Under the pieces are notes generated by a model that had not been told where the DNA came from, did no database searches, and saw only the letters and a list, made by a program, of their open reading frames with translations. A DNA stretch of 24,570 nt, from NCBI GenBank assembly GCA_017559615.1, contig JAFYRB010000043.1, positions 1 to 24,570 on the forward strand. Reading direction: 5' to 3'. Origin of the DNA: Alistipes sp. GTDB lineage: Bacteria > Bacteroidota > Bacteroidia > Bacteroidales > Rikenellaceae. Below are positions 8,060-16,143 of this stretch, one piece after another. Numbering within the stretch: position 1 is the stretch's first letter; each line of letters opens with the position of its first letter. Made by a program: the position numbers and the translations under genes.

Positions 8060-8850
8060 TTGAGGCTCATATACAACAACAGTTACGCGAAAGATTTAAT
8101 CCTGATGGCTCTATGCTTCGCAAACAGCAATTGCGAATGCTTGATATTTTAATCTATATAGACAAGGTATGCAAAGAGAATAATATCCGCTACTGGCTCA
8201 GTTCTGGCACTTTATTAGGAGCGGTACGCCACGGCGGGTTTATTCCTTGGGACGATGACCTCGACATTGAGATGCTCAGAGAAGACTACGAAAAGTTTAT
8301 CTCTGTCTTCCCAAACAATGATGACTTTGCACTTCAAACACACAAAACAGACGACAATTACTTTAGAACGTTTGCAAAAGTTCGAGATTTACATAGTAAA
8401 ATCAGCGAATTTGAACTTGATAGATATTACAAATATAGAGGGCTATATGTAGATGTTTTCAGCATAGAAAGAATACCTCGTCCCATTTGCCGATTTTACG
8501 GTGGGGTTTTTGAGGTGATTGGAAGATGGAGACGCCTAAGCGGGAATTCAAAAATTTTATTTTGGGCGATCAAATGTTTCCAAAAGATTATGCTATGTAG
8601 CATCCCAATTGTTCGACCAATATTTAGGATATTTACCCACGATTTGCACCATTCTTATGGCAGTGGTTTTTTAAAGAAACGAAACATTGAGGATATCTTG
8701 CCACTTAGCGAAATTGAATTTGAAGGATACCTTTTTCCTGCCCCTTTTAGCAGTGATAACTATTTAAAAAAGATTTATGGAAACTACGACCAGATACCTC
8801 AACTTGACACAATTATTATTCACACATCAACTTGTAAGTTAAATCCATAG
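8056..8850 (+). CDS. licD: LicD family phosphotransferase
   Basis: LicD-family proteins (nucleotidyltransferase fold) attach phosphorylcholine or other phospho-substituents to cell-surface glycans. The diagnostic motif is at residues 51-70: GTLLGAVRHGG followed by FIPWDDDLD, containing the metal-binding Asp cluster. The preceding IDKVCKENNIRYWLSSG is also typical. Length is 264 residues, within the family range. It overlaps the flippase by four bases. No choline uptake or activation genes (LicA, LicB, LicC) are in the window, so the donor is unknown; ribitol-phosphate or another phospho-group is as likely as phosphocholine. Family assignment is strong, substrate is not. Confidence 0.88.
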   Translation: MIEAHIQQQLRERFNPDGSMLRKQQLRMLDILIYIDKVCKENNIRYWLSSGTLLGAVRHGGFIPWDDDLDIEMLREDYEKFISVFPNNDDFALQTHKTDDNYFRTFAKVRDLHSKISEFELDRYYKYRGLYVDVFSIERIPRPICRFYGGVFEVIGRWRRLSGNSKILFWAIKCFQKIMLCSIPIVRPIFRIFTHDLHHSYGSGFLKKRNIEDILPLSEIEFEGYLFPAPFSSDNYLKKIYGNYDQIPQLDTIIIHTSTCKLNP

Positions 8851-8866
8851 CAATCCAATTAGAACG

Positions 8867-9583
8867 ATGATAATCAATATAATCAATAAGATTGCTTATT
8901 TATTATCCACCCTCACAAATAGTGGTTTTATAAAGTATTTGCGCAAAAAAGGTATTGTAATAGGCAATGGGTGTACATTTCGCAATAGAAATACAATTAG
9001 AATCGATGTAACTCGACCAAGTTTAATCACGATTGGAGATAATGTGGATTTTAATATGAATTTTCAAATATTAACCCACGACTACACAACTAGTGTTTTT
9101 ATAAGGAAATATGGCGAATTTATAAATTCGTCTGGACGGGTTAAGATTGGAAATAACATAGTTTTCGGTACGAATTGTATTGTCCTTAAAGGTGTAGAGA
9201 TTGGCGACAATTGCATTATTGGGGCAGGTTCCATCGTATCTAAAAGCATTCCTAGCAATTCCGTTGCCGTGGGTAGACCCGCCAAAGTAGTTTGCACGGT
9301 AGATAAGTTCTATGAAAAGCGTAAGAAAGAGTGCATTAATGAAGCTTTTGAATATGCCAATAGTTTAATCGAGCGATATGGGAGGGAGCCTCATTATGGG
9401 GATTTCTACGAAGAGTTTCATCTCTTCGTAGATAAATCAAATATTCATAAATATCCCAACTTAAACATAGCCACTCAGTTAGGCGAAGAGTACGGTATTT
9501 GGTTAGAAAACCACAAAGCTTCTTTTGTGGATTTCGAAGAATTTATCGAAAAGGCTAAACAATATAAAGCTAATATTAAATGA
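8867..9583 (+). CDS. Left-handed beta-helix (hexapeptide) O-acyltransferase
   Basis: A 238-residue acyltransferase expected to add an acetyl or similar acyl group to a sugar of the repeat unit, from acyl-CoA. Hexapeptide repeats are visible from about residue 31 (VIGNGCTF) and most clearly at 113-146 (VEIGDNCIIGAGSIVSKSIP). The ending SVAVGRPAKVV is typical of the maltose/serine acetyltransferase-like group. The likely catalytic His is in ILTHDY (about residue 72). After the beta-helix there is an extra helical tail of about 85 charged residues that I do not recognise. It starts 16 bases after licD, and its stop is one base before the next gene. Confidence 0.87.
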   Translation: MIINIINKIAYLLSTLTNSGFIKYLRKKGIVIGNGCTFRNRNTIRIDVTRPSLITIGDNVDFNMNFQILTHDYTTSVFIRKYGEFINSSGRVKIGNNIVFGTNCIVLKGVEIGDNCIIGAGSIVSKSIPSNSVAVGRPAKVVCTVDKFYEKRKKECINEAFEYANSLIERYGREPHYGDFYEEFHLFVDKSNIHKYPNLNIATQLGEEYGIWLENHKASFVDFEEFIEKAKQYKANIK

Positions 9584-9584
9584 T

Positions 9585-10652
9585 ATGTTGTATATCATAA
9601 ACCTTATATTCTCTTGTCTGTATTTATCTCAAATAAAAGAAAAGAATACCTTTCATTTCTTGATAAAGATACTACCAGTTATACTACTGTGGATATTTAT
9701 TGTTGGTGGACAATATGAGATTGGAGCTGATTACTATAACTACTTAGGCTTTTTCAATTACCCTTTCTATGAGACACGTTTTGAGCCAATATTCACTTGG
9801 GTATCTCGAGCTGTATACAATATTGGTATTATTGGTCAAGGTCAATTCTATGTTTTCGCATTAATTAATGCTATATTAATTTTTGTAGCATCACACAAAC
9901 TTGGAATAAAGAATTGGGGGCTATTTTATTTCTTATTTATCACAGTATCTACGTTCTTTAACAATCAGATGAATGGTATCCGTCAATGTACGGCCGTAGC
10001 CTTTGCATACTGGGCTTTTGTAGAATTATATGTTGGTAAACTTAAAGGAGTCTCACTTATTACTATTGCAAGTGGCTTTCATTTATCAGCGATTGTTAGC
10101 CTATTATTTACATTCTTAAAAAAGGTGACCGCAGTTGTAACTAGATATCCTAAAATATTATTGATTACCTGTTGCTTCATTTCATTAATCCCTGCCGACG
10201 AATATATTAATCAAACATTGATAGGTTATCTCCCAGAAGATTTTAGAGAAGAAACACATTATGAGAGGATGTACACCGATGAGGATAACACTAGTTCTTC
10301 AATGAATATAGTATACAAGTTATCAAAACTACTATTATTACCTATCTATCTATACTCATTGCGTCTGCTCAAAACAAACATCTTATCTGACAAGGAGAAA
10401 CTATTCTTTAAGTTTGGCATACTCTCTTATTCCTTGAGATGTGCGTTACTTGTAAACCATCTCATAGGTCGTTTCTCCTATTATTTTTGGATTCCATCTA
10501 TTTTACCCATCTATTATCTATGTGTTGACAAGTATAAAAAACGTGAATATGCAGGTCTTATTTTTATCTTAATTTATGCTTCAGCAACATATTTTGTAAA
10601 GGTGGTTATGGGTACTGCCGAATACAAATCGTCTTTTATATATTTTCAATAA
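9585..10652 (+). CDS. EpsG family / Wzy-like polysaccharide polymerase
   Basis: A 355-residue membrane protein with about 10 hydrophobic segments. EpsG-family signatures are visible: an early GGQYEIGADYYNY block, FNNQMNGIRQ followed by a helix, and SGFHLSAIV. In EpsG proteins these surround the putative active site of polymerisation of lipid-linked repeats on the periplasmic side. I start at the ATG at 9585, one base after the acyltransferase stop. An upstream in-frame TTG at 9525 would add 20 residues lying entirely inside the preceding gene. The position beside a Wzx flippase supports the Wzy role; sequence similarity within this class is always weak. Confidence 0.8.
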   Translation: MLYIINLIFSCLYLSQIKEKNTFHFLIKILPVILLWIFIVGGQYEIGADYYNYLGFFNYPFYETRFEPIFTWVSRAVYNIGIIGQGQFYVFALINAILIFVASHKLGIKNWGLFYFLFITVSTFFNNQMNGIRQCTAVAFAYWAFVELYVGKLKGVSLITIASGFHLSAIVSLLFTFLKKVTAVVTRYPKILLITCCFISLIPADEYINQTLIGYLPEDFREETHYERMYTDEDNTSSSMNIVYKLSKLLLLPIYLYSLRLLKTNILSDKEKLFFKFGILSYSLRCALLVNHLIGRFSYYFWIPSILPIYYLCVDKYKKREYAGLIFILIYASATYFVKVVMGTAEYKSSFIYFQ

Positions 10653-10691
10653 CGCTTATAATTTGTAAACCGATAATTTTACCATATAGAT

Positions 10692-11672
10692 ATGCTCATA
10701 TCAGTTATCATTCCTGTTTATAAGGTTGAAAAATATTTAGAGCAGTGTGTAATGTCTGTGCTAAATCAAACATATAGGGAAATTGAAGTTATTTTGGTTG
10801 ATGATGGATCTCCAGACGGGTGTCCTGCGATGTGTGATGCTTATGCAGAGAAAGATGCTCGAATAAAGGTAATACACAAACCAAATGGCGGACTATCAGA
10901 TGCTCGCAATGCTGGTACATCAATTGCAACAGGAGAGTATATACTTTATATGGACAGCGATGACTTTTGGAGCAGCATAGATGATTTGGCGAAATTAGTA
11001 ACTATCGCGAAAGAGTCTACCGAGTGTGATTTCATCGGATTTAATTGTTCTTATTACTATGAAGCAAACAACAAAATAATACCTTGGATAAAATTCCACG
11101 AAGAAATCGTAGAAACAACATCATCGGCCAAGTGTATTGAAAAGTTAGTAGCTTCGGGAGTATTCCCTATTAGTGCTTGTATGAAGTTAATAAAACGAGA
11201 ATGTATACAAGGGAAAATAGAATTCATCAAAGGCATATTCGGAGAGGATATTCCTTGGTTTATAGAGTTGCTTAAAAAAAGCAAGAAATGTAAATTTGTA
11301 AACAACTACATATATATGTACCGTAAAGGCTTGTGTTCATCTATCAGCGGTTCATTCTCCTATAAAAAATATACAGATCTTTTCAATATCCTCAAAGATG
11401 GAGTAGCAATTAATCAAAAAGAATGCGAAGAAACAACCCGTAATGCCATATTCTCTTTTTGGGCATATGAGTTATGTATCTTGAGAGCTATGACTGGATT
11501 TATGGATAGAAAGCAACAACGAAAGGAACTTAAAAAACTATATGAATTCAATTGGCTATTCAATTACCAAATACATCCCAAAGTTAGAAAGGTCGCTCTC
11601 GTGCAGAAATATTTGGGTAAAGCAATCACGAACATATTCCTTTATCAATATTTAAAAACAAGATTGGCGTAA
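10692..11672 (+). CDS. Family 2 glycosyltransferase (GT-A fold)
   Basis: An inverting glycosyltransferase acting at the cytoplasmic face of the inner membrane on the growing lipid-linked unit. The GT2 signature opens the protein: ISVIIPVYKVEKYLEQC. The nucleotide-binding VDDGSPDG is at about residues 36-43, NGGLSDARNAG at 65-75, and the metal-binding DSDD at 88-91. The remaining ~230 residues are acceptor-binding and have no other recognised domain. At 326 residues it is standard for polysaccharide loci. It lies 39 bases after the polymerase gene. Donor and acceptor cannot be predicted. Confidence 0.93.
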   Translation: MLISVIIPVYKVEKYLEQCVMSVLNQTYREIEVILVDDGSPDGCPAMCDAYAEKDARIKVIHKPNGGLSDARNAGTSIATGEYILYMDSDDFWSSIDDLAKLVTIAKESTECDFIGFNCSYYYEANNKIIPWIKFHEEIVETTSSAKCIEKLVASGVFPISACMKLIKRECIQGKIEFIKGIFGEDIPWFIELLKKSKKCKFVNNYIYMYRKGLCSSISGSFSYKKYTDLFNILKDGVAINQKECEETTRNAIFSFWAYELCILRAMTGFMDRKQQRKELKKLYEFNWLFNYQIHPKVRKVALVQKYLGKAITNIFLYQYLKTRLA

Positions 11673-11738
11673 TTATCCAACGTCTCAGACGCATTCGTGA
11701 ATATCCCCATTAGTTCATTGACATATTTTAGTTAAGTT

Positions 11739-12788
11739 ATGAAGATTCTTCAAGTTATTACCCAGTCTGAATTGGGTGGAGCGCAAACTGTAGTTGTGCA
11801 ATTGGCAAATAAACTCAGTGCGGAGCATCAGGTGGTGTTAGCTGCGGGGCAAGGCGATGGCAAAATGTGGGATATGGTAAATGATCGTGTCATTAGAGAG
11901 AGTTGCCCTCATCTTCAACGATCTATTTCCCCAAAGAATGACCTGCTTGCTTCAATCGAACTTCGCAAACTATATAGGAAACACAAGCCTGATATCATCC
12001 ACCTTCACTCTTCAAAAGCTGGAACGCTCGGAAGAATTGTATTTCCTGCAAAAAAAGTGGTATATACTGTTCACGGCTTCGACTCTATTCGTCTTGCGTT
12101 TAGAAAGTTCCTACCTATAGAGCGTCTACTGCAACGAGGCTGTAGTGCAATTATTGGAGTTAGCAATTACGACGAAAGGAATTTGCGTTCAGAAAAGATA
12201 TCTCGCAATGTAGTAACTATTCGCAATGGCATACAGCAACCCGACAGCAATAGCGTTGACAAGTTGGAGATATTTGAGAAATATGAAAAGATTGTGCTCT
12301 GTATTGCAAGACTACAAGCTCCCAAAGACCCACACCTCTTTATTGAGACGGCACGACTACTACCACAATATGGGTTTGTATGGATTGGAAACCAAGAGTC
12401 GGTTGAGCATTTAGGGCACATCCCAAGCAACTGCCATTTTATGGGCAATATGGTTAATGCCGGAGCATATTGTGCGCAGGCAGACCTACTAATGCTACCA
12501 TCCAACTATGAAGGTCTTCCAATGGTTATTATCGAGGCTATGAGCTTCGGCAAGCCTGTCGTAGCATCGGATGTTGGTGGTGTAAGCGAGATTGTTCGCA
12601 ATGGTATAAATGGCTACACACTACCCAATCAAGCAGAGCTATTTGCAGAGAAGATAGATGCAATACTAACCAATCGCGAGCTATATGCAACAATGTCGCA
12701 AAACTCGTTGGACATATTCAAAAAAGAACTAACTATTGATAGTATGGTTGAGGGCTATATGAATATATACAAGTCGATTAAACGGTAA
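11739..12788 (+). CDS. Family 4 glycosyltransferase (GT-B fold)
   Basis: A retaining glycosyltransferase of 349 residues that adds a sugar to the lipid-linked unit. The N-terminal domain has the acceptor-side motif SELGGAQTVVVQLA (about residues 10-23) and VHGFDSIR (about 111-118). The C-terminal domain has the donor-binding EX7E motif, Glu258 to Glu266, in YEGLPMVIIEAM, followed by GKPVVASDVGGVSEIV. It starts 66 bases after the GT2 gene, the largest gap inside the operon, but I see no terminator or convincing promoter there. Base composition returns towards that of the flanking genome at this gene. Specificity is unknown. Confidence 0.93.
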   Translation: MKILQVITQSELGGAQTVVVQLANKLSAEHQVVLAAGQGDGKMWDMVNDRVIRESCPHLQRSISPKNDLLASIELRKLYRKHKPDIIHLHSSKAGTLGRIVFPAKKVVYTVHGFDSIRLAFRKFLPIERLLQRGCSAIIGVSNYDERNLRSEKISRNVVTIRNGIQQPDSNSVDKLEIFEKYEKIVLCIARLQAPKDPHLFIETARLLPQYGFVWIGNQESVEHLGHIPSNCHFMGNMVNAGAYCAQADLLMLPSNYEGLPMVIIEAMSFGKPVVASDVGGVSEIVRNGINGYTLPNQAELFAEKIDAILTNRELYATMSQNSLDIFKKELTIDSMVEGYMNIYKSIKR

Positions 12789-12820
12789 AATATAGCCCCA
12801 ACTAAGTGTAACACTTATAG

Positions 12821-13873
12821 ATGAAATCAGAATTTATTTCGCTTATTAGGGCTGCCATACATGGCGAGAGTATCACTCTAAGCGACACACTCGACTGGAA
12901 TCAAATATACGCTATGGCGGCGCAGCAGGGGGTGTTGGCGTTGGTGTTTGATGCGGTGGCGACATTGCCACTCGAGCAACAGCCGCCGAGAGCATTGAAG
13001 ATGAAATGGATTGCCTCAATAGCGAACATCGAAGGCAGATACAACTACCAAAAAAAGACTGCGATGGAGCTAGCCGAGCTGTTTCATCAAAAGGATATAA
13101 CGACCTATGTATTGAAGGGATTTGCTATCGCTGGCTACTATCCAAAGCCCGAGCATAGGGAGTGTGGAGACCTCGACTGCTTCCTCGGTGACGACTATGA
13201 GCGAGGTAATTACGTAGCTGAGGCTATAGGTGCGAAGGTAACACGCGAATACTACAAGCATTCGATTATCGTCTACCGCAAATTGATGGTAGAGAATCAC
13301 CAATTTTGCATCGCTATTCGCGGTAGCCGAGCCCTCAAGGAGTTTGAACGCCATCTTGAAAAGACAATTTCCAAGGGGGCAACAATGATTGACGGGAGCC
13401 ATCTTATTAAGCCATCTGCCGATTTCAATGCGCTCTTTATCACAATGCACGCGTTAACTCACTTCCTTGTCGAGGGCATCAAGCTACGCCATATTTTGGA
13501 TTGGGCGTTGTTGCTGAAGGCAGAGCAGGAGAATATCAACTGGGCGGAGTTCTATGAGTGGGCAGACAAGATGCATCTTACAAGGTTTGCCGATGCGATG
13601 ACGGCGATATGCGTAGAGCACTTTGGTCTGCAGGTCACCAACCCAGCTATTCACACGTCATCGCCATATGCTGAGCGTATCCTGCGCGATACGATACAAA
13701 ATAGCGAGGGTATTCACAACAAGGGTTATTCCGCTTGGAAAAGCCGTTTTATGCAGATTCGCAATAGACTATCTTTCGCGTGGAAGTACCACAAAATCTA
13801 CCAAAAGAGCCTGATTGTGGAGCTCACGAAGAGTGTCTTTGCATTCCTTTTCGAGCGGCACCCAAAACTATAG
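12821..13873 (+). CDS. NTP_transf_5-like nucleotidyltransferase family protein
   Basis: A 350-residue protein matching the uncharacterised nucleotidyltransferase family PF14907, often found at the end of capsule or O-antigen operons. Visible hallmarks are YVLKGFAIAGYYPKPEHRECGDLDCFL (about residues 92-118, read as two blocks), with the Gly-Asp-Leu-Asp pair as probable metal ligands, and MHALTHFLVEGIKLRHILDWALLL later. Family members resemble LicD and minimal nucleotidyltransferases, so a role in adding a phospho- or nucleotidyl group is plausible, but no activity is established here. It starts 32 bases after the GT4 gene and is the last operon gene, followed by a strong terminator. Confidence 0.8.
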   Translation: MKSEFISLIRAAIHGESITLSDTLDWNQIYAMAAQQGVLALVFDAVATLPLEQQPPRALKMKWIASIANIEGRYNYQKKTAMELAELFHQKDITTYVLKGFAIAGYYPKPEHRECGDLDCFLGDDYERGNYVAEAIGAKVTREYYKHSIIVYRKLMVENHQFCIAIRGSRALKEFERHLEKTISKGATMIDGSHLIKPSADFNALFITMHALTHFLVEGIKLRHILDWALLLKAEQENINWAEFYEWADKMHLTRFADAMTAICVEHFGLQVTNPAIHTSSPYAERILRDTIQNSEGIHNKGYSAWKSRFMQIRNRLSFAWKYHKIYQKSLIVELTKSVFAFLFERHPKL

Positions 13874-13890
13874 CATCTTAATACACCTTA

Positions 13891-13932
13891 TGAGGCTGTC
13901 CAACAAGTTTTGTAGACAGCCTCATTTGTTTT
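13891..13932 (+). terminator. Rho-independent terminator of the polysaccharide operon
   Basis: A perfect 10-base stem TGAGGCTGTC (13891-13900) and GACAGCCTCA (13915-13924), with a 14-base loop, is followed by TTTGTTTT. It lies 17 bases after the last operon gene. Confidence 0.88.
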
Positions 13933-14199
13933 AGGAGTTGTATAACAAGAGCTAATTTTAGGCTTGCGAGCTCGAAAAAGCGGAGTTTACTTAGCGGAAA
14001 TGAACACTTTGAAAGCAAGCAATTTTGTTGTTAGGATGAGATAGATACAACGCTCGGCGAAATTCGAGGCGATGGGCTGTACTTAGACATACTGCCCATT
14101 GATGAGACATTTCGTTAGCGGAAGTAGATATCCATTATCACAACAAAGAAAGACAAAGTATCCCCGTTAGACAGCTTCATATTATATGGACCGCGGCCA
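13933..14199. other. Intergenic stretch without a recognisable gene
   Basis: No credible reading frame is seen on either strand. It holds a hairpin ATGGGC/GCCCAT (14072-14077 with 14094-14099), a smaller CTCG/CGAG stem just before it, and a direct repeat TTAGCGGAA at 13991-13999 and 14115-14123. It lies between the operon terminator and the 3' end of the broken secreted-protein gene. It could be the remains of a gene, a structured RNA or a dispersed repeat; I cannot tell which. Confidence 0.35.
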
Positions 14200-14883
14200 C
14201 TACATAGAGTACTGGTATCTTCCCTCTTGATCGGCAAAAAACCACGCCTGGCCAGCGATCTTAAGGCGAAATACGTCCAATGTCGTTTTTCCCAAAGCCG
14301 CTCTGAGCGAATCTGGGACATTACCTATAGTTCTAAATCCACCCTCATAGACAACAACAAGAGCATCGTTTGTAATGCAGGCTGCCCATATCTGGCCATA
14401 CTCTCTGGCACCCTCTGCCATAAACTCCTGGATGGTTGCATCTGAGCAACTATAGTAGTCTGTTGAGATCACAATCCAGTCGCCATCATCATTAAATGTC
14501 ACCGATGTGATGACCTCATGACGGTTGTTGTATTCGCGGAGCTTATTTTCAAGTGAGTATGGAATATTGTTCCAGACAATACCATTGTCACCATAGAGCA
14601 CGAGCCATCTACCGGCCTCAGTAAGCTGTACATCATCAATAAACTCACCATCTTAGTTTAGTTCATCTATAGCATCAACAAGATCATCTGGGCAATCCGA
14701 CACAGCAAAACCATTTTTACCATAGAGTGCTAGGTCTCCATTATATTTTGTAATGGCAACATTTCTACATCCACCCCATCTATCGATAGCATTTCTGATG
14801 TATTCACGACCTTGCGCGAAACTTGTGCTCGGACTAAGAACTGTAAAGAGCACAACAAATAACCATAGCATCCTCTTTTTCAT
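14200..14883 (-). pseudogene. Secreted repeat protein interrupted by one in-frame TAA
   Basis: The minus strand reads as one frame from the ATG at 14881-14883 to the TAG at 14200-14202, except for a single TAA at 14653-14655. There are 76 codons before the break and 150 sense codons after it, all in the same frame. The N-terminus is a clear signal peptide (MKKRMLWLFVVLFTVL, cleavage after SFA). The rest is about five divergent repeats of ~40 residues built around a G-x-W/L-x-V/L-YG pattern, for example GDLALYGKNG, GRWLVLYGDNG and GDWIVIST. The repeat register continues smoothly across the stop, so this is a recent nonsense mutation or a sequence error. Downstream of the stop a GTG at 14601 could allow only a product without a signal peptide. 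An upstream ATG at 14952 would spoil the signal peptide. Function unknown. Confidence 0.75.
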
Positions 14884-14990
14884 AGTAGTAGTAGTTTTTA
14901 TGTTCAAATGTTTGATTCGCATTGACACCAACATAGCTAAAAAATTCCACATATGGATAAGTGGGCTAGTGTATCTAACACATATAAATT

Positions 14991-15004
14991 TGTTATCGAT
15001 AACA
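14991..15004. promoter_or_regulatory. 14-base perfect palindrome, candidate operator
   Basis: TGTTATCGATAACA reads the same on both strands. It lies between the stop of the CHAP-like gene (15012) and the start of the broken repeat-protein gene (14883), about 110 bases upstream of the latter. Symmetric words of this length in an intergenic gap are typical of dimeric-repressor sites, but no regulator gene is adjacent. Confidence 0.3.
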
Positions 15005-15011
15005 CTTCACC

Positions 15012-15893
15012 CTATTTTGATACTCTAGATATCGATGTCACACCATATTTACGCGAATTAGTGCGGCCTCCTAGAATCGCCTCCAAAGCATCATAATAGA
15101 CGTGCCCGTGGATATTGTGCTCCACAATCCAAGTCTCATAATCGGTACTATAGTACAACACGCCGACGTGCGTTCCATAGTTGCGAGTACACTCTCTGCG
15201 TGCTGCATAGAAAAACTCCAACATATAAGGACTAGTCCTGTAATACATATTTACTATGTAGTACTTTCCCACGACAAGTTTAGAGATATCAAGGTGCTCC
15301 TTGACGTAATCTGCAGCCTCGTAGTGCATATTAAGGACCGTAGAGAATCTCTGCTTAGCACTCACCTTCGTAAGATCTGGAACATTGACTTTCGAATAGC
15401 CATTTATCACCGAAGGGAAGTAGCTTACAACCTGATATGCGTGTCCCTGAGCGTAGTATCCCGCTCTTGCCAAACGTCCGTTGGCGTGTGCGGCACACTG
15501 ATCCGTAAACTTTCCGTATCGATTTCTACCGCCCCATTTTACCACCTTTTTATGAAGAGGGTTCTCTGCAACTTCAGAATCACTCTCCTCTGTAGCTATG
15601 CGAATAGAGTCTGCATCTATAGGCCTATTGTTTGCAACTAATAGCGAATCTAATCTCTGCTTATAGGTATTTCGGCGTGTCTCTACGACCGTAGCTGCAT
15701 CCTCAAGGCAACGGTCAATAAATGTCGAGTCTGCTTTTATAGATGCTATAAATGCCATTCCCGATGGCTGAACCTCCGCAGTATCCTGCGGATTGTTAGG
15801 TGTCGATACCTCCTGCGCAGAGACTGTAGATGGCGTACCCAACACACCACTACCAATCACAAATGCAGCAACAAGCATCAATATTTTCTTCAT
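15012..15893 (-). CDS. Secreted protein with CHAP/papain-like Cys-His arrangement
   Basis: A 293-residue exported protein. Residues 1-26 are a signal peptide (MKKILMLVAAFVIGSG, cleavage after VSA). Residues 27-110 are a low-complexity, partly helical linker. The C-terminal part has DQCAAHANGRLARAGYY (Cys133), GTHVGVLYYS (His242) and WIVEHNIHG (Glu258-His259-Asn260). That order and spacing resemble CHAP and other papain-fold amidases or peptidases, where Cys, His and a polar residue form the active site, so peptidoglycan cleavage in the periplasm is a reasonable guess. I do not recognise the exact family and the assignment is inference. It has its own promoter at 15964-15995. The next gene downstream on the same strand, 128 bases away, is also a secreted protein. 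Confidence 0.8.
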   Translation of the reverse strand: MKKILMLVAAFVIGSGVLGTPSTVSAQEVSTPNNPQDTAEVQPSGMAFIASIKADSTFIDRCLEDAATVVETRRNTYKQRLDSLLVANNRPIDADSIRIATEESDSEVAENPLHKKVVKWGGRNRYGKFTDQCAAHANGRLARAGYYAQGHAYQVVSYFPSVINGYSKVNVPDLTKVSAKQRFSTVLNMHYEAADYVKEHLDISKLVVGKYYIVNMYYRTSPYMLEFFYAARRECTRNYGTHVGVLYYSTDYETWIVEHNIHGHVYYDALEAILGGRTNSRKYGVTSISRVSK

Positions 15894-15963
15894 CTTTTTT
15901 TAATTTAGGTTATTTAGCAAAAGCCACTCCGCCAACGAAATAGCAAGACTAGATAATGAAATG

Positions 15964-15995
15964 CAAATATAGCAAAATTTTACTTCGTATGCAAA
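15964..15995 (-). promoter_or_regulatory. Bacteroidetes-type promoter for the CHAP-like gene
   Basis: Minus-strand TATATTTG at 15964-15971 (TAnnTTTG) with TTTG at 15992-15995, spacer 20 bases. It lies about 70 bases upstream of the start codon at 15893. Confidence 0.65.
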
Positions 15996-16070
15996 TTAGC
16001 TCGACATACAACTCACCGAAGAGGGTGTAGTTTTTAGGCTAATGGCGAGATTTTAAACGAGACACACAGA

Positions 16071-16112
16071 TAAAAAAGCAAAGGGATTGTCCAACAGGCT
16101 TGTTGAACAATC
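16071..16112 (-). terminator. Terminator downstream of the membrane-anchored unknown gene
   Basis: Arms GATTGTCCAACA (16085-16096) and TGTTGAACAATC (16101-16112) pair with one mismatch around a four-base loop. On the minus strand the stem is followed by a T-rich run (16071-16083). It lies about 30 bases after the stop codon at 16144. Confidence 0.75.
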
Positions 16113-16143
16113 TCCATTACTTAGAAGTTATCATCGTATGGAC

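Noticed and set aside
9525..9584. TTG start giving the EpsG-like protein 20 extra residues
   Set aside because: The extension lies entirely inside the acyltransferase gene and is charged rather than membrane-like; the ATG at 9585, one base after the previous stop, fits tight operon spacing.
14200..14601. Independent 133-residue gene starting at a GTG at 14601
   Set aside because: It is in the same frame and same repeat register as the signal-peptide fragment upstream, separated by one TAA; it is better read as the second half of one broken gene.
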